In this document: one piece after another, positions 10,594-21,393 of the stretch
How the letters are laid out: each line of letters starts with the position of its first letter
Numbering within the stretch: position 1 is the first letter of the stretch
Assembly (NCBI RefSeq): GCF_004402045.1
Contig: NZ_SOMG01000016.1
Coordinates: 62,001-126,000, forward strand
DNA from: Lelliottia nimipressuralis
GTDB lineage: Bacteria > Pseudomonadota > Gammaproteobacteria > Enterobacterales > Enterobacteriaceae
Length of the DNA stretch: 64,000 nucleotides
Reading direction: 5' to 3'
Made by a program: the position numbers and the translations under genes
Notes under the pieces: generated by a model
What the model was told of the DNA's origin: nothing
Databases searched by the model: none
Seen by the model: only the letters and a program-made list of their open reading frames with translations

Positions 10594-10666
10594 GCCCGGT
10601 AGCGCTGACGCTTACCGGGCCTACGGTTCAGGTTTTGTAGGCCGGGTAAACGCAGTGCCACCCGGC
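10594..10666. repeat. REP pair (BIME)
   Basis: Two inverted REP elements, gcccggtagcgctgacgctt... (10594-10624) and gtaggccgggtaaacgcagt... (10637-10666), lie upstream of kbp and downstream of ygiN. Each forms its own GC-rich hairpin. An A-run before the first arm could make it a terminator for ygiN-side transcription. Confidence 0.8.
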
Positions 10667-10679
10667 AAATACCACGAAC

Positions 10680-10994
10680 TTAAACCCCTTGCTCCAGAAT
10701 GCGGATGTGGGTTTCCAGCACGTCACCCTTCACCGCGTCGCTCCACGCTTTCATGTGCGCGGTCTGCAGGTGCGCTTCAAGATGCGCGACGGTTTCCCAC
10801 TGCTCAACCATGATGATCGAGTCTGGAGCGGTCGCCTGGAAGCTGGCGTCAGTGGCGGCATCCACCATCGGCGCGTAGCCGTGGCAGCCTTCTTCTTTCA
10901 GTACGGTCGGGATAATTTTCGCGAACTGATCCAGCACCGCCTGGCGGTGATGTTGACCTGGACGAGTACGGATTTCTGCAATAACGGTAAGCAT
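10680..10994 (-). CDS. ygiN: Quinol monooxygenase YgiN
   Basis: A 104-residue antibiotic-biosynthesis-monooxygenase (ABM) fold protein that in E. coli oxidises menadiol, forming a quinone redox cycle with MdaB. The sequence MLTVIAEIRTRPGQHHRQAV and the acceptor region EQWETVAHLEAHLQT match the family. The start at 10994 is chosen because it gives the E. coli N-terminus and length; the frame is open further upstream into the mdaB end. It lies 31 bp after mdaB on the same strand, so the two form an operon. Confidence 0.95.
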   Translation of the reverse strand: MLTVIAEIRTRPGQHHRQAVLDQFAKIIPTVLKEEGCHGYAPMVDAATDASFQATAPDSIIMVEQWETVAHLEAHLQTAHMKAWSDAVKGDVLETHIRILEQGV

Positions 10995-11025
10995 TGTGAC
11001 TACTCCTTTAATTCCAGGGTACCAG

Positions 11026-11607
11026 TTAAGCAAAAATTTCCGCGAGATGCTTGCGATATTCTGCGATATAGCTCGGGACATCAGGCATTTTAATCACGTC
11101 GTTGACGATAAAGGTCGGCAGCGGATCCATGCCCAGGAACTGGTTAGCCTTGTGGAACGGCAGGTACGCGCCGTCAACGCCCACGCCTTCGAAGAACTGA
11201 TCTTTCTCTGTGAACGCTTCCATCGGCGCGTTCCAGGTCAGGGACAGCATGTATTTTTTGCCCTGAATCAGGCCGCCGGAGCCATATTTTTTAGAGGCAT
11301 CGGAGCGGGTACGGCCGTCGCTGGCATACAGCGAGCCGTGACCTTCGGTGAACACGTCATCCATGTACTTTTTCACGGTCCACGGCGCGCCCATCCACCA
11401 GCCTGGCATCTGCCAGATCACCACGTCGGCCCACAGGAAGTTCTGCACTTCGGCTTTCACGTCGTAATTGCTGTCCGCACGCACGACCTTAACATCATGC
11501 CCGGCGTCGCGCAGGAAACCGTCCGCGACCTCGGTCAGGGTGTCATTCAGCTGGCCTTTAGAGTGCGCGAATTCTTTTGCGCCATTGATAATCAGAATGT
11601 TGCTCAT
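11026..11607 (-). CDS. mdaB: NADPH:quinone oxidoreductase MdaB
   Basis: A 193-residue flavodoxin-fold (NQO1-like) FAD enzyme that reduces quinones by two electrons with NADPH, avoiding semiquinone radicals. It keeps the flavin-binding pattern MSNILIINGAKEFAHSKGQL and the conserved QMPGWWMGAPWTVKKY segment. Length and sequence match E. coli MdaB. It is transcribed with ygiN just downstream. The E. coli gene ygiZ between mdaB and qseC is absent here. Confidence 0.96.
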   Translation of the reverse strand: MSNILIINGAKEFAHSKGQLNDTLTEVADGFLRDAGHDVKVVRADSNYDVKAEVQNFLWADVVIWQMPGWWMGAPWTVKKYMDDVFTEGHGSLYASDGRTRSDASKKYGSGGLIQGKKYMLSLTWNAPMEAFTEKDQFFEGVGVDGAYLPFHKANQFLGMDPLPTFIVNDVIKMPDVPSYIAEYRKHLAEIFA

Positions 11608-11712
11608 TATTTGTCCTCGGTGATGAGAGTATGGCGAGTATTCTACGCGCGAGGACGGTGCGTTAAAATGAGCAAAATGTGCAAAGTCTTTTGCATTAAA
11701 TGCAATAATCCC

Positions 11713-13062
11713 TTACCAGCTGACCTTCGCTTCAAAGCCCCCTTCAGGTGCATTGTTCAGCGAGACGTGCATACCATGCAGGGCGGCAATGCGCCTGACG
11801 ATAGATATCCCCAACCCACTGCCCGTGGCATCCTGGCCCGGGGGACGATAAAAACGTTCGCCGATGCGCGCCAGCGCATCAGGTGAAATACCGGGGCCGT
11901 TGTCGCGCACGGTAAAGCTACGCGTGTCCAGCGTCACGTCTACCACGCTGCCGCGCGGGCTGTAGCGAATCGCGTTGTCCAGCAGGTTGCGCACCAGCAG
12001 GCTCAGGAGCAACTGCTGGCCCGTGCGTGTAACCTCTGGCGCATTGATGTTCAGGCGAATATCAATGCCCGCCTGCCGGGCCGGGTGCCAGGTATCCAGC
12101 ACGGCCGACTGCAGTAAATCGGCCAGGATAATCGGTTCCACATCGTCCAGGTTATCCAGCGAGTCCAGACGCGACAGCGTGAGGAGCTGATCCACCAGCC
12201 GGGAGGCGCGGTCGATACCCGCATGCAGCTGCATCAGCGCTTTTTCCCGCGCCTGCGGGTCGTCCTGAGAGAGCTGCGCCACGTCGGTTTGCACCTTCAG
12301 GGCCGCCAGCGGGCTGCGTAATTCGTGGGCAGCATCGGAAGTAAAACGACGCTCGCGGGTCATCATCTCCTGGGTTCGCGTGAAGAGATGATTCAGCGCG
12401 TCGAGCAGGGGACGTACTTCTGTTGGTACACCCTCCGTCGGCAGTTTATCGGTGGCATCCGGTGAGCGAGAACGCAACGTCTGCGCCAGCTTTTTCAGCG
12501 GCTTCAGTTCGCGGCTTAGCAGTACGATTAGCAACAGCAGCATCACGGGCAGGGCCACCAGCCACGGTGTGAGCTGCGAGCTGACCACGTCCAGCGCCAT
12601 ATCCTGCCGATACTCCCACTCCTGGCCGACCACCACGCGGTACTTTCCGTCGGGCGACGTCAGCCATAAAAAGCGCCATTCGTCGTTGTCACCCAGTAGC
12701 TGCCCGTTATCGAACCCGTCGCGGCGATAGTGGTACGGAATATCGCTGCCATTTTCACCGTCATTGAGGATCATTTTGCCGTCGACGGCGTAGATGGCAA
12801 AAGCCAGCGCGTCGTCATCCAGACGACCATGCTTCACTTTTTTAGGGATTTCACGCATCCGTTCGGGGGCGCGGATCTCGTCAAGATCCATCGTCAGCAG
12901 CCGTTTGGCAAACAGCATCTGCTGGGTATCAAAGAGCTTGTCGAGCTTGTGCGTCGTTTGCTGCCAGGCAACAAGACTGGCGGCAAACCAGGCCGTCAGA
13001 GACAGCAGTAAAAAGAGAAGCGTCAGGCGCAGCTTCAGGCTCAGGCGTTGCGTCAGTTTCAT
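11713..13062 (-). CDS. qseC: Two-component sensor kinase QseC
   Basis: A 449-residue inner-membrane histidine kinase. There are two transmembrane segments (about residues 12-32 and 163-183) around a periplasmic sensor region, then HAMP, the HisKA box with His246 ([15 protein letters not shown]), and the HATPase with N ([14 protein letters not shown]), G1 (VRDNGPGI) and G2 (GSGLGISIV) boxes. In E. coli and Salmonella it responds to autoinducer-3, epinephrine and related cues and phosphorylates QseB. Its start overlaps the qseB stop by 4 bp. Confidence 0.95.
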   Translation of the reverse strand: MKLTQRLSLKLRLTLLFLLLSLTAWFAASLVAWQQTTHKLDKLFDTQQMLFAKRLLTMDLDEIRAPERMREIPKKVKHGRLDDDALAFAIYAVDGKMILNDGENGSDIPYHYRRDGFDNGQLLGDNDEWRFLWLTSPDGKYRVVVGQEWEYRQDMALDVVSSQLTPWLVALPVMLLLLIVLLSRELKPLKKLAQTLRSRSPDATDKLPTEGVPTEVRPLLDALNHLFTRTQEMMTRERRFTSDAAHELRSPLAALKVQTDVAQLSQDDPQAREKALMQLHAGIDRASRLVDQLLTLSRLDSLDNLDDVEPIILADLLQSAVLDTWHPARQAGIDIRLNINAPEVTRTGQQLLLSLLVRNLLDNAIRYSPRGSVVDVTLDTRSFTVRDNGPGISPDALARIGERFYRPPGQDATGSGLGISIVRRIAALHGMHVSLNNAPEGGFEAKVSW

Positions 13063-13718
13063 GCGTCACCCAGGGTATAACCGATGCCGTGCACGGTGCG
13101 GATAAACTCGCTGCCAAGCTTGCGGCGCAGATGATGGACGTGAACCTCGATGGCGTTGCTGGAGACGTCATCGTCCCAGGTATAGAGTTTTTCCTCGATA
13201 AGCTTTCGCGGCAGCACCCGGCCCGCGTTACGCATTAACAGCTCAAGCAGCGCGAACTCTTTGGGTTTTAGCGTCAGGGGAGCACCGTCCAGCGTGGCGA
13301 CGAGCCGGGTCGGATCGAGCGTGACCTTGCCGTGGCGTAGCTCGCTGCACGCCTGGCCGTGGCTGCGGCGAACCAGCGCTTCGAGACGGGCCCCCACTTC
13401 GATCAGCGCGAACGGCTTACAGAGATAATCATCCGCGCCAAGGCGCAGCCCTTCGACGCGCTGGTTCAGCGCATCCCGCGCGGTCAGGATCAGTACCGGC
13501 TCACTGCGCCCGCTTTCGCGCCACGCGCGCAGGATCTCAAGCCCGTCGATTTCCGGCAGCGTCAGGTCCAGCACGACGGCATCATAGGGTGCGGAATAGA
13601 GCGCGGCCTGACCGGTTTTTCCGTCGGTAAACCAGTCCACGCTAAAGCCCATTTTGCCTAAGCCGGCTTTGATGCCATCGCCGATTAACGTGTCGTCTTC
13701 TACCAGTAAAATGCGCAT
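13059..13718 (-). CDS. qseB: Response regulator QseB
   Basis: A 219-residue OmpR/PhoB-type regulator. The receiver domain has Asp8-Asp9, the phosphorylation site Asp51 ([12 protein letters not shown]) and the conserved Lys near 102. The C-terminal winged helix ends [24 protein letters not shown]. It is close to PmrA in sequence. It heads the qseBC operon and is divergent from ygiW, with a matching CTTAAG-N5-GTTAAG box in the shared control region. Confidence 0.95.
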   Translation of the reverse strand: MRILLVEDDTLIGDGIKAGLGKMGFSVDWFTDGKTGQAALYSAPYDAVVLDLTLPEIDGLEILRAWRESGRSEPVLILTARDALNQRVEGLRLGADDYLCKPFALIEVGARLEALVRRSHGQACSELRHGKVTLDPTRLVATLDGAPLTLKPKEFALLELLMRNAGRVLPRKLIEEKLYTWDDDVSSNAIEVHVHHLRRKLGSEFIRTVHGIGYTLGDA

Positions 13719-13759
13719 GTTCCCTCCTTGATGCCGTCAGTAAACCCTCTGTAAGCGCC

Positions 13760-13807
13760 TGCTGTACAGCAATAATAAATAAATTTTTCCCTTAAGAAGT
13801 TGTTAAG
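13760..13807. promoter_or_regulatory. QseB/PmrA-type box and a small palindrome between qseB and ygiW
   Basis: CTTAAG-N5-GTTAAG at 13791-13807 is a direct repeat with the 11-bp period of the PmrA/QseB box. It lies about 50 bp before the ygiW start, with a plausible -10 near 13811. A separate perfect 12-bp palindrome, tgctgtacagca, is at 13760-13771. QseB is known to control this intergenic region in relatives; the exact site here is my reading. Confidence 0.6.
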
Positions 13808-13856
13808 GATTACCCTGTTAAATGGATTACGAAACCAAATTAAAGGGAGAGTTAAT

Positions 13857-14258
13857 ATGAAAAAATTCGCTGCTATTGCCGCCATCATGATGATGACCAC
13901 TGCCCCTGTTTTTGCTGCGCAGGGCGGATTTAACGGCCCGTCTGCCGCACAAACCCAGACCCAAACCCAGGCAGGCGGTTTCGTCGATAATGACGCTAAC
14001 CTCACCACTGCGGTGAAGGTGAAAGACCTGAAGGACGACAGTTGGGTGAAGCTGCGCGGGAATATCACCCAGCGCCTGTCCGATGACCGCTACACCTTCC
14101 GCGATGAGACCGGCACGGTAAACGTGGAGATTGACCACAAGCGCTGGAACGGCGTGACCGTGACCCCGCAGGATAAAGTGGAAATCCAGGGCAAGGTCGA
14201 TAAAGAGTGGAACGATTTTGAAATCGACGTGAAGCAGGTTATTAAGCTGAACAAATAA
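13857..14258 (+). CDS. ygiW: Periplasmic stress protein YgiW (VisP), BOF/OB-fold
   Basis: A 133-residue exported protein of the BOF (bacterial OB-fold, DUF388) family. It has a signal peptide (MKKFAAIAAIMMMTTAPVFA), a Gln/Thr-rich spacer (AQTQTQTQAGG) and the fold core VKVKDLKDDSWVKLRGNI and YTFRDETGTVNVEID. In Salmonella VisP binds peptidoglycan sugars and affects lipid A modification; in E. coli it is a peroxide and acid stress protein. The ATG at 13857 has a strong ribosome site (AGGGAGAG). It is divergent from qseBC. Confidence 0.93.
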   Translation: MKKFAAIAAIMMMTTAPVFAAQGGFNGPSAAQTQTQTQAGGFVDNDANLTTAVKVKDLKDDSWVKLRGNITQRLSDDRYTFRDETGTVNVEIDHKRWNGVTVTPQDKVEIQGKVDKEWNDFEIDVKQVIKLNK

Positions 14259-14263
14259 CCCGG

Positions 14264-14289
14264 AAAGGGCCGCATAAGCGGCCCTTTTT
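14264..14289 (+). terminator. Rho-independent terminator of ygiW
   Basis: A GGGCCGC/GCGGCCC stem (14267-14273 and 14278-14284) with an ATAA loop is followed by TTTTT. Confidence 0.9.
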
Positions 14290-14376
14290 CTTTGTGACTC
14301 AACTCGCCAGATAGGGTAGTATCTGCGGCAATATTGCCTGAAACCCATCGGTTTCTGAGTTGAGGAATCACACGTA

Positions 14377-16635
14377 ATGAGCGATATGGCAGAGCGCCTC
14401 GCGCTACATGAATTCACGGAAAACGCCTACCTGAACTACTCCATGTACGTCATCATGGACAGGGCGTTGCCGTTTATCGGGGATGGCCTGAAGCCCGTTC
14501 AGCGCCGCATCGTCTATGCGATGTCCGAGCTGGGGCTGAGCGCCACCGCCAAGTTCAAGAAATCCGCCCGTACCGTCGGTGACGTGCTGGGTAAATACCA
14601 TCCGCACGGCGACAGCGCCTGTTATGAAGCGATGGTGCTGATGGCGCAGCCGTTCTCTTACCGCTATCCGCTGGTGGATGGGCAGGGTAACTGGGGTGCG
14701 CCGGACGATCCTAAATCCTTCGCGGCGATGCGTTATACCGAATCCCGTCTGTCTAAATATGCCGAAGTGCTGCTGGGCGAGCTGGGTCAGGGAACCGTTG
14801 ACTGGGTACCCAACTTCGACGGTACGATGCAGGAGCCGAAGATGCTGCCTGCGCGTCTGCCGAACATCCTGCTGAACGGTACCACCGGTATTGCCGTTGG
14901 TATGGCGACGGACATTCCGCCGCACAACCTGCGTGAAGTGGCGAAAGCCGCCATCACCCTGATTGAACAGCCAAAAACCACGCTGGATGATGTACTGGAT
15001 ATCGTGCAGGGGCCGGACTACCCGACCGAAGCCGAAATCATCACCTCGCGCGCGGAAATCCGCAAAATCTATCAGAACGGTCGCGGCTCCGTGCGTATGC
15101 GCGCGGTGTGGAATAAAGAAGACGGCGCTGTGGTCATCACCGCGCTGCCGCATCAGGTATCCGGTGCGAAAGTGCTGGAGCAGATCGCCTCCCAGATGCG
15201 CAATAAAAAGCTGCCGATGGTGGACGACCTGCGCGACGAATCCGACCACGAGAACCCAACCCGTCTGGTTATCGTGCCGCGCTCCAACCGCGTGGATATG
15301 GAGCAGGTGATGAATCACCTGTTCGCCACCACCGATCTGGAAAAAAGCTACCGCATCAACCTGAACATGATCGGCCTCGACGGTCGTCCGGCGGTGAAAA
15401 ACCTGCTGGAGATCCTCACCGAATGGCTGACCTTCCGCCGCGATACGGTACGCCGTCGTCTGAATCACCGTCTGGAGAAAGTGCTTAAGCGCCTGCATAT
15501 CCTCGAAGGTTTGCTGGTGGCGTTCCTCAATATCGACGAGGTGATCGAGATCATCCGTACCGAGGACGAACCGAAGCCTGCGCTGATGTCGCGCTTTGGC
15601 ATCAGCGAAACCCAGGCCGAAGCGATCCTCGAACTGAAGCTGCGCCATCTCGCCAAGCTGGAAGAGATGAAGATCCGCGGTGAGCAGAACGAGCTGGAAA
15701 AAGAGCGCGATCAGCTGCAGGCGATCCTGGCGTCCGAACGCAAGATGAACAACCTGCTGAAGAAAGAGCTACAGGCCGATGCCGAGGCTTTTGGTGACGA
15801 CCGTCGTTCTCCGCTGCACGAGCGCGAAGAAGCGAAGGCGATGAACGAGCACGACATGCAGCCATCCGAGCCGGTGACCATTGTCCTGTCTCAGAGCGGC
15901 TGGGTGCGCAGCGCCAAGGGCCACGATATCGACGCGCCTGGGCTCAGCTACAAAGCGGGCGACAGCTTTAAAGCGGCGGTGAAAGGTAAGAGCAACCAGC
16001 CGGTTGCGTTTATCGACTCCACTGGTCGCAGCTACGCCATCGACCCGATCACGCTGCCTTCCGCGCGCGGGCAGGGTGAGCCGCTCACCGGCAAGCTGAC
16101 GCTGCCGCCGGGTGCAACGGTTGACCATATGCTGATGGAAGCCGATGACCAGAAGCTGCTCCTGGCGTCTGATGCGGGCTATGGTTTTATCTGTACCTTT
16201 AACGATCTTGTTTCTCGTAACCGTGCCGGTAAGGCGCTGATTAGCCTGCCGGACAACGCTCACGTGATGGCGCCGCTGGTGATCGAGAACGAAAGCGACA
16301 TGCTGCTGGCGATCACCACCGCCGGCCGTATGCTGATGTTCCCGGTCAGCGACCTGCCGGAACTGTCAAAAGGCAAGGGTAACAAGATCATCAACATCCC
16401 GTCGGCGGAGGCCGCGAAAGGCGAAGATGGCCTGGCGCACCTCTTCCTCCTGCCGCCGCAGAGCACGCTGACCATTCATGTCGGCAAGCGTAAAATCAAA
16501 CTTCGTCCGGAAGAGCTGCAGAAGGTGGTGGGTGAGCGCGGTCGCCGTGGCTCGCTGATGCGCGGTCTGCAGCGTATCGACCGCGTGGAGATTGACTCTC
16601 CTGCACGCAGCGCCGTGGGTGACAGCGAAGAGTAA
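14377..16635 (+). CDS. parC: DNA topoisomerase IV subunit A ParC
   Basis: A 752-residue ParC, the breakage-reunion subunit of topoisomerase IV. The active-site Tyr is at 120 ([14 protein letters not shown]). The quinolone-resistance region reads [10 protein letters not shown] with Ser80 and Glu84, the susceptible wild-type residues. The C-terminal beta-pinwheel follows after a coiled-coil gate region. Unlike E. coli, ygiS and ygiV are missing between ygiW and parC. A GC hairpin (CCCCCTC/GAGGGGG, about 16648-16667) follows the stop. Confidence 0.98.
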   Translation: MSDMAERLALHEFTENAYLNYSMYVIMDRALPFIGDGLKPVQRRIVYAMSELGLSATAKFKKSARTVGDVLGKYHPHGDSACYEAMVLMAQPFSYRYPLVDGQGNWGAPDDPKSFAAMRYTESRLSKYAEVLLGELGQGTVDWVPNFDGTMQEPKMLPARLPNILLNGTTGIAVGMATDIPPHNLREVAKAAITLIEQPKTTLDDVLDIVQGPDYPTEAEIITSRAEIRKIYQNGRGSVRMRAVWNKEDGAVVITALPHQVSGAKVLEQIASQMRNKKLPMVDDLRDESDHENPTRLVIVPRSNRVDMEQVMNHLFATTDLEKSYRINLNMIGLDGRPAVKNLLEILTEWLTFRRDTVRRRLNHRLEKVLKRLHILEGLLVAFLNIDEVIEIIRTEDEPKPALMSRFGISETQAEAILELKLRHLAKLEEMKIRGEQNELEKERDQLQAILASERKMNNLLKKELQADAEAFGDDRRSPLHEREEAKAMNEHDMQPSEPVTIVLSQSGWVRSAKGHDIDAPGLSYKAGDSFKAAVKGKSNQPVAFIDSTGRSYAIDPITLPSARGQGEPLTGKLTLPPGATVDHMLMEADDQKLLLASDAGYGFICTFNDLVSRNRAGKALISLPDNAHVMAPLVIENESDMLLAITTAGRMLMFPVSDLPELSKGKGNKIINIPSAEAAKGEDGLAHLFLLPPQSTLTIHVGKRKIKLRPEELQKVVGERGRRGSLMRGLQRIDRVEIDSPARSAVGDSEE

Positions 16636-16798
16636 TGTCGTGATATCCCCCTCTGCCCGGAGGGGGAATTTCAATAAAATTTCCCGTAAAATCGTTGTTA
16701 ATTCGTGCGTTGCGATTAACAATACGCGCTCGTAATAAAGTCCTTACCTGGCCACAGGTGAAGTATAATTGTCAGCTGTTGGGGCTTCAGAGGTCGCT

Positions 16799-17536
16799 AT
16801 GCTATACATTGTTCGTCTTATTCTTACCGTTATTTACTGCATTCTGGTCTGTATTTTCGGCTGCATCTATTGCCTGTTCAGCCCGCGTAATCCAAAGCAT
16901 GTTGCCACCTTTGGCCATATGTTTGGTCGCCTTGCGCCGCTGTTTGGCCTGAAAGTTGAAAAACGTCTGCCTGAAGGGGCTGAGAATTTCGGCAACGCTA
17001 TCTATATCGCTAACCATCAGAACAACTACGATATGGTGACCGCCGCAAACATCGTTTTACCACCGACCGTGACAGTGGGGAAAAAGAGCCTGCTGTGGGT
17101 CCCGTTTTTTGGCCTGCTGTACTGGCTTACCGGTAACCTGCTGATTGACCGCAATAATCGCGCAAAAGCGCACAGCACCATTGCCGAAGTGGTGAATCAC
17201 TTCAAAAAGCGCAAAATCTCTATCTGGATGTTTCCGGAAGGGACGCGCAGCCGTGGTCGTGGCCTGCTGCCTTTTAAAACCGGTGCGTTTCATGCCGCAA
17301 TTGCGGCGGGCGTTCCAATTATTCCCGTGTGCGTTTCCAATACATCGAATAAGATTAATCTTAACCGCCTGAATAACGGGCTGGTGATTGTCGAAATGCT
17401 GCCACCCGTCGATACCAGCAAATACGGTAAAGATCAGGTGCGCGAGCTGGCAGCACACTGCCGTGAGCTGATGGCTCAGCATATTGCGCAGCTCGACAAA
17501 GAAGTCGCAGAGAGAGAAGCCGCCGGTAAGATTTAA
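16799..17536 (+). CDS. plsC: 1-acyl-sn-glycerol-3-phosphate acyltransferase PlsC
   Basis: A 245-residue inner-membrane enzyme that acylates lysophosphatidate to phosphatidate in phospholipid synthesis. It has a hydrophobic N-terminus, the HX4D catalytic motif in ANHQNNYDM, and the substrate-binding FPEGTRSRG. ATG 16799 is chosen to match the E. coli N-terminus MLYIVRLI and its length; the frame is open 10 codons further upstream. ftsP follows 58 bp downstream in the same direction. Confidence 0.96.
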   Translation: MLYIVRLILTVIYCILVCIFGCIYCLFSPRNPKHVATFGHMFGRLAPLFGLKVEKRLPEGAENFGNAIYIANHQNNYDMVTAANIVLPPTVTVGKKSLLWVPFFGLLYWLTGNLLIDRNNRAKAHSTIAEVVNHFKKRKISIWMFPEGTRSRGRGLLPFKTGAFHAAIAAGVPIIPVCVSNTSNKINLNRLNNGLVIVEMLPPVDTSKYGKDQVRELAAHCRELMAQHIAQLDKEVAEREAAGKI

Positions 17537-17594
17537 TCCGGCGTTGAAGGGAAAACGAATTCCCGCGTTGTTAGTCGTTTCAGATGGAGCTTAT

Positions 17595-19007
17595 ATGTCA
17601 CTCAGTCGGCGTCAGTTTATTCAGGCTTCGGGGATCGCCCTTTGTGCGGGTGCGATGCCGCTGACAGCCAGCGCCGCCGGGCAGCAGCAGCCGCTGCCCA
17701 TTCCGCCGTTGATTGAATCCCGTCGTGGGCAGCCACTTTTCCTGACCCTGCAGCGTAGCCACTGGTCCTTTACCCAGGGCACGCGTGCGTCTATCTGGGG
17801 GATTAACGGGCGCTACCTTGGGCCGACCATCCGCGTGTGGAATGGCGATGACGTTAAGCTCATCTACAGTAACCGTACCGCTGAGAATGTTGCCATGACC
17901 GTCAGCGGCTTACAGGTTCCTGGCCCGTTGATGGGCGGTGCCGCGCGCATGATGTCACCCAATGCTGACTGGGCACCCGTGCTGCCAATCCGCCAGAGTG
18001 CGGCAACGCTGTGGTATCACGCTAGCACCCCTAACCGTACCGCTCAGCAGGTCTATAATGGCCTGGCCGGCATGTGGCTGGTGGAAGATGAGGTCAGTAA
18101 ATCTCTGCCGATCCCAAACCACTACGGTGTGGACGACTTCCCGATTATTATCCAGGACAAACGTCTGGATAATTTCGGTACGCCGGAATACAGCGAGCCG
18201 GGCAGCGGTGGCTTTGTGGGTGATACGCTGCTGGTCAACGGTGCACAAAGCCCCTACGTTGAAGTCTCGCGTGGTTGGGTACGCCTGCGCCTGCTCAACG
18301 CCTCTAACTCGCGCCGCTATCAGCTCCAGATGAGCGATGGCCGCCCGCTACACGTGATCTCCGGCGACCAGGGTTTTTTACCGGCGCCGGTTTCCGTCAA
18401 ACAGCTGGCGCTCTCGCCGGGTGAACGTCGTGAAATCCTCGTGGATATGACCAATGGCGATGAAGTGTCTTTGACCTGCGGCGAGGCAGCCAGCATTGTG
18501 GATCGCATCCGCGGGTTCTTTGAACCGTCGAGCATTCTTGTCTCCACCCTGGTGCTGACCCTGCGCCCAACCGGTCTGCTGCCGCTGGTCACTGATAGCC
18601 TGCCAATGCGTCTGCTGCCGCAGGAGATCATGAGCGGCTCGCCGGTGCGCAGCCGTGATATCAGCCTGGGCGACGATCCGGGTATCAACGGCGCGCTGTG
18701 GGATGTGAACCGTATCGACATTACCGCCCAGCAGGGTACGTGGGAGCGCTGGACCGTTCGCTCGGATATGCCGCAGTCGTTCCATATTGAAGGTGTAAGC
18801 TTCCTGATCCGCAACGTGAATGGCGCGATGCCGTTCCCGGAAGACCGCGGCTGGAAGGATACCGTCTGGGTGGATGGCCAGGTCGAACTGCTCGTCTACT
18901 ATGGTCAGCCTTCCTGGCCGCACTTCCCGTTCCTGTTCCACAGCCAGACGCTGGAGATGATGGACAGGGGCTCCGTGGGGCAAATGCTGGTGAATCCGGC
19001 GCCGTAA
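17595..19007 (+). CDS. ftsP: Cell division protein FtsP (SufI)
   Basis: A 470-residue periplasmic divisome-stabilising protein with a multicopper-oxidase fold but no bound copper in the E. coli protein. The start at 17595 gives a twin-arginine signal ([13 protein letters not shown], cleavage near TASA), so it is exported folded by Tat. An open frame back into plsC (17484) is not used because it would bury the signal. Length equals that of E. coli SufI. A REP pair separates it from ygiQ. Confidence 0.95.
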   Translation: MSLSRRQFIQASGIALCAGAMPLTASAAGQQQPLPIPPLIESRRGQPLFLTLQRSHWSFTQGTRASIWGINGRYLGPTIRVWNGDDVKLIYSNRTAENVAMTVSGLQVPGPLMGGAARMMSPNADWAPVLPIRQSAATLWYHASTPNRTAQQVYNGLAGMWLVEDEVSKSLPIPNHYGVDDFPIIIQDKRLDNFGTPEYSEPGSGGFVGDTLLVNGAQSPYVEVSRGWVRLRLLNASNSRRYQLQMSDGRPLHVISGDQGFLPAPVSVKQLALSPGERREILVDMTNGDEVSLTCGEAASIVDRIRGFFEPSSILVSTLVLTLRPTGLLPLVTDSLPMRLLPQEIMSGSPVRSRDISLGDDPGINGALWDVNRIDITAQQGTWERWTVRSDMPQSFHIEGVSFLIRNVNGAMPFPEDRGWKDTVWVDGQVELLVYYGQPSWPHFPFLFHSQTLEMMDRGSVGQMLVNPAP

Positions 19008-19011
19008 AACG

Positions 19012-19080
19012 AGTCGGGTGGCGGCTTCGCCTTACCCGACCTACAGGCCCGTAGGCCCGGTAAGCGTAGCGCCACCGGGC
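19012..19080. repeat. REP pair between ftsP and ygiQ
   Basis: Two GC-rich inverted elements: gtcgggtggcggcttcgcct... (about 19012-19042) and gtaggcccggtaagcgtagc... (about 19051-19080). They occupy most of the gap after ftsP. Confidence 0.8.
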
Positions 19081-19158
19081 AATAAATACCCCTTCATTTC
19101 CCGCAATGATCCAGCGTATAATCCCCGCCCTTTTGTCTATTTTTTCTTCGGAAGCATT

Positions 19159-21330
19159 ATGAGCGCAATTTCCCTGATCCAGCCGGATCGTGACCTCTTC
19201 TCCTGGCCCCAGTACTGGGCGGCCTGCTTTGGACCGGCGCCATTCCTGCCGATGTCCCGTGAAGAGATGGACCAACTGGGCTGGGACAGCTGCGATATCA
19301 TTCTGGTCACGGGCGATGCCTACGTTGACCATCCGAGCTTCGGTATGGCCATCTGTGGCCGTATGCTTGAAGCGCAGGGCTTCCGCGTGGGGATCATCTC
19401 CCAACCTGACTGGAACAGCAAAGACGACTTTATGCGTCTGGGTAAACCCAACCTGTTCTTCGGCGTGACCGCAGGCAACATGGACTCGATGATCAACCGC
19501 TATACCGCCGACCGTAAGCTGCGCCATGACGACGCCTACACGCCGGATAACGTGGCGGGCAAACGCCCTGACCGCGCGACCCTGGTATATACCCAGCGCT
19601 GTAAAGAAGCCTGGAAAGATGTGCCGGTGATCCTGGGCGGCATTGAGGCGAGCCTGCGCCGCACCGCGCACTACGACTATTGGTCAGATACCGTTCGCCG
19701 CTCGGTGCTGGTGGATTCCAAAGCCGACATGCTGATTTACGGTAACGGCGAGCGTCCGCTGGTGGAAGTGGCGCACCGTCTGTCGCAGGGTGAACCGGTG
19801 AACAGCATCCGCGACGTACGCAATACCGCCATCATGGTGAAAGAGGCGCTGCCTGGCTGGAGCGGGGTGGATTCCCGTATCATCGACATGCCGGGCAAAA
19901 TCGACCCGATCCCACACCCGTACGGCGAAGATCTGCCGTGTGCCGATAACAAGCCGGTAGAGCCAAAGAAGGCGGAAGCGAAGGCTATCGTTGTGCAGCC
20001 GCCGCGTCCGAAACCGTGGGAAAAGACCTACGTGCTGCTGCCGTCCTACGAGAAGGTGAAAGCCGACAAGGTGCTCTACGCGCATGCATCCCGTATTCTG
20101 CACCATGAAACCAACCCGGGCTGTGCCCGCGCGTTGATGCAGAAGCACGGCGAGCGCTTTATCTGGATCAACCCACCGGCGATCCCGCTTTCCACCGAAG
20201 AGATGGACAGCGTCTTTGCGCTGCCGTACAAGCGCGTGCCGCACCCGGCGTACGGCAATGCCCGTATCCCGGCGTATGAGATGATCCGCTTCTCGATCAA
20301 CATCATGCGCGGCTGCTTCGGTGGCTGTTCCTTCTGCTCCATTACCGAGCACGAAGGACGCATTATCCAGAGCCGCTCTGAAGATTCGATCATCAATGAG
20401 ATAGAAGCGATTCGCGACTCGGTGCCGGGCTTTACCGGCGTGATATCCGATCTCGGCGGCCCGACCGCGAACATGTACATGCTGCGCTGTAAGTCGCCGC
20501 GGGCGGAGCAAACCTGCCGCCGCCTGTCCTGCGTCTATCCGAGCATTTGCGAACATATGGACACCAATCACGAGCCGACGATCAACCTCTATCGCCGCGC
20601 GCGTGACCTGAAAGGCATCAAGAAGATCCTGATCGCCTCCGGGGTACGTTACGACATCGCCGTGGAAGATCCGCGCTACATCAAAGAGCTGGCAACGCAC
20701 CACGTCGGCGGCTACCTGAAGATTGCGCCGGAGCACACCGAAGAAGGCCCGCTGTCGAAGATGATGAAGCCGGGCATGGGCAGCTATGACCGCTTTAAAG
20801 AGCTGTTCGATACTTATTCGAAGCAGGCGGGCAAAGAGCAGTATCTGATCCCTTACTTTATCTCTGCGCACCCGGGCACGCGTGATGAGGACATGGTGAA
20901 CCTGGCGCTGTGGCTGAAGCAGCGTCGCTTCCGTCTGGATCAGGTGCAGAACTTCTATCCTTCACCGCTCGCCAACTCGACGACCATGTATTACACCGGC
21001 AAGAACCCGCTGAGTAAGATTGGCTATAAGAGTGAAGAGGTGGTGGTGCCGAAAGGGGATAAACAGCGTCGTCTGCACAAGGCGCTGCTGCGTTATCACG
21101 ATCCGAAAAACTGGCCGCTGATCCGCCAGGCACTGGAAGAGATGGGCAAAAAACATCTTATCGGCTCGCGTCGCGACTGCCTGGTACCGGCCCCGACGCT
21201 GGATGAGATGCGCGAAGCGCGTCGCCAGAATCGCAATACGCGCCCGGCGCTGACCAAGCACACGCCGATTGTGCATCAGCGTTCGAACGGTAATTCCAGC
21301 GTGAAGAAACCTGTGAAGCGCAAAGCGTAA
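19159..21330 (+). CDS. ygiQ: UPF0313-family radical SAM protein YgiQ
   Basis: A 723-residue radical S-adenosylmethionine protein. The [4Fe-4S] cluster motif is CFGGCSFC ([19 protein letters not shown]), placed after a long N-terminal B12-binding-like region ([20 protein letters not shown]). The tail is basic (VKKPVKRKA). The E. coli protein is uncharacterised, so the substrate is unknown. ATG 19159 is chosen because it gives the family start [14 protein letters not shown]; the longer frame runs through a REP element. Confidence 0.93.
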   Translation: MSAISLIQPDRDLFSWPQYWAACFGPAPFLPMSREEMDQLGWDSCDIILVTGDAYVDHPSFGMAICGRMLEAQGFRVGIISQPDWNSKDDFMRLGKPNLFFGVTAGNMDSMINRYTADRKLRHDDAYTPDNVAGKRPDRATLVYTQRCKEAWKDVPVILGGIEASLRRTAHYDYWSDTVRRSVLVDSKADMLIYGNGERPLVEVAHRLSQGEPVNSIRDVRNTAIMVKEALPGWSGVDSRIIDMPGKIDPIPHPYGEDLPCADNKPVEPKKAEAKAIVVQPPRPKPWEKTYVLLPSYEKVKADKVLYAHASRILHHETNPGCARALMQKHGERFIWINPPAIPLSTEEMDSVFALPYKRVPHPAYGNARIPAYEMIRFSINIMRGCFGGCSFCSITEHEGRIIQSRSEDSIINEIEAIRDSVPGFTGVISDLGGPTANMYMLRCKSPRAEQTCRRLSCVYPSICEHMDTNHEPTINLYRRARDLKGIKKILIASGVRYDIAVEDPRYIKELATHHVGGYLKIAPEHTEEGPLSKMMKPGMGSYDRFKELFDTYSKQAGKEQYLIPYFISAHPGTRDEDMVNLALWLKQRRFRLDQVQNFYPSPLANSTTMYYTGKNPLSKIGYKSEEVVVPKGDKQRRLHKALLRYHDPKNWPLIRQALEEMGKKHLIGSRRDCLVPAPTLDEMREARRQNRNTRPALTKHTPIVHQRSNGNSSVKKPVKRKA

Positions 21331-21333
21331 AAG

Positions 21334-21359
21334 AAAACCCCGGCAAGCCGGGGTTTTTT
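21334..21359 (+). terminator. Rho-independent terminator of ygiQ
   Basis: A CCCCGG-CAAG-CCGGGG hairpin (21338-21353) is preceded by AAAA and followed by TTTTTT. It may also serve dkgA on the minus strand. Confidence 0.9.
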
Positions 21360-21393
21360 GTAGGCCGGGTATGGCGAAGCCGCCACCCGGCAG
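21360..21393. repeat. Single REP element
   Basis: gtaggccgggtatggcgaag... through gccacccggc forms one hairpin. It abuts the 3' end of dkgA and the ygiQ terminator. Confidence 0.75.

Noticed and set aside
14404..15648. 414-codon minus-strand frame opposite parC
   Set aside because: Shadow of parC with a His/Arg/Gln-rich composition typical of antisense frames.
19684..20871. 395-codon minus-strand frame opposite ygiQ
   Set aside because: Shadow of ygiQ; no family features.
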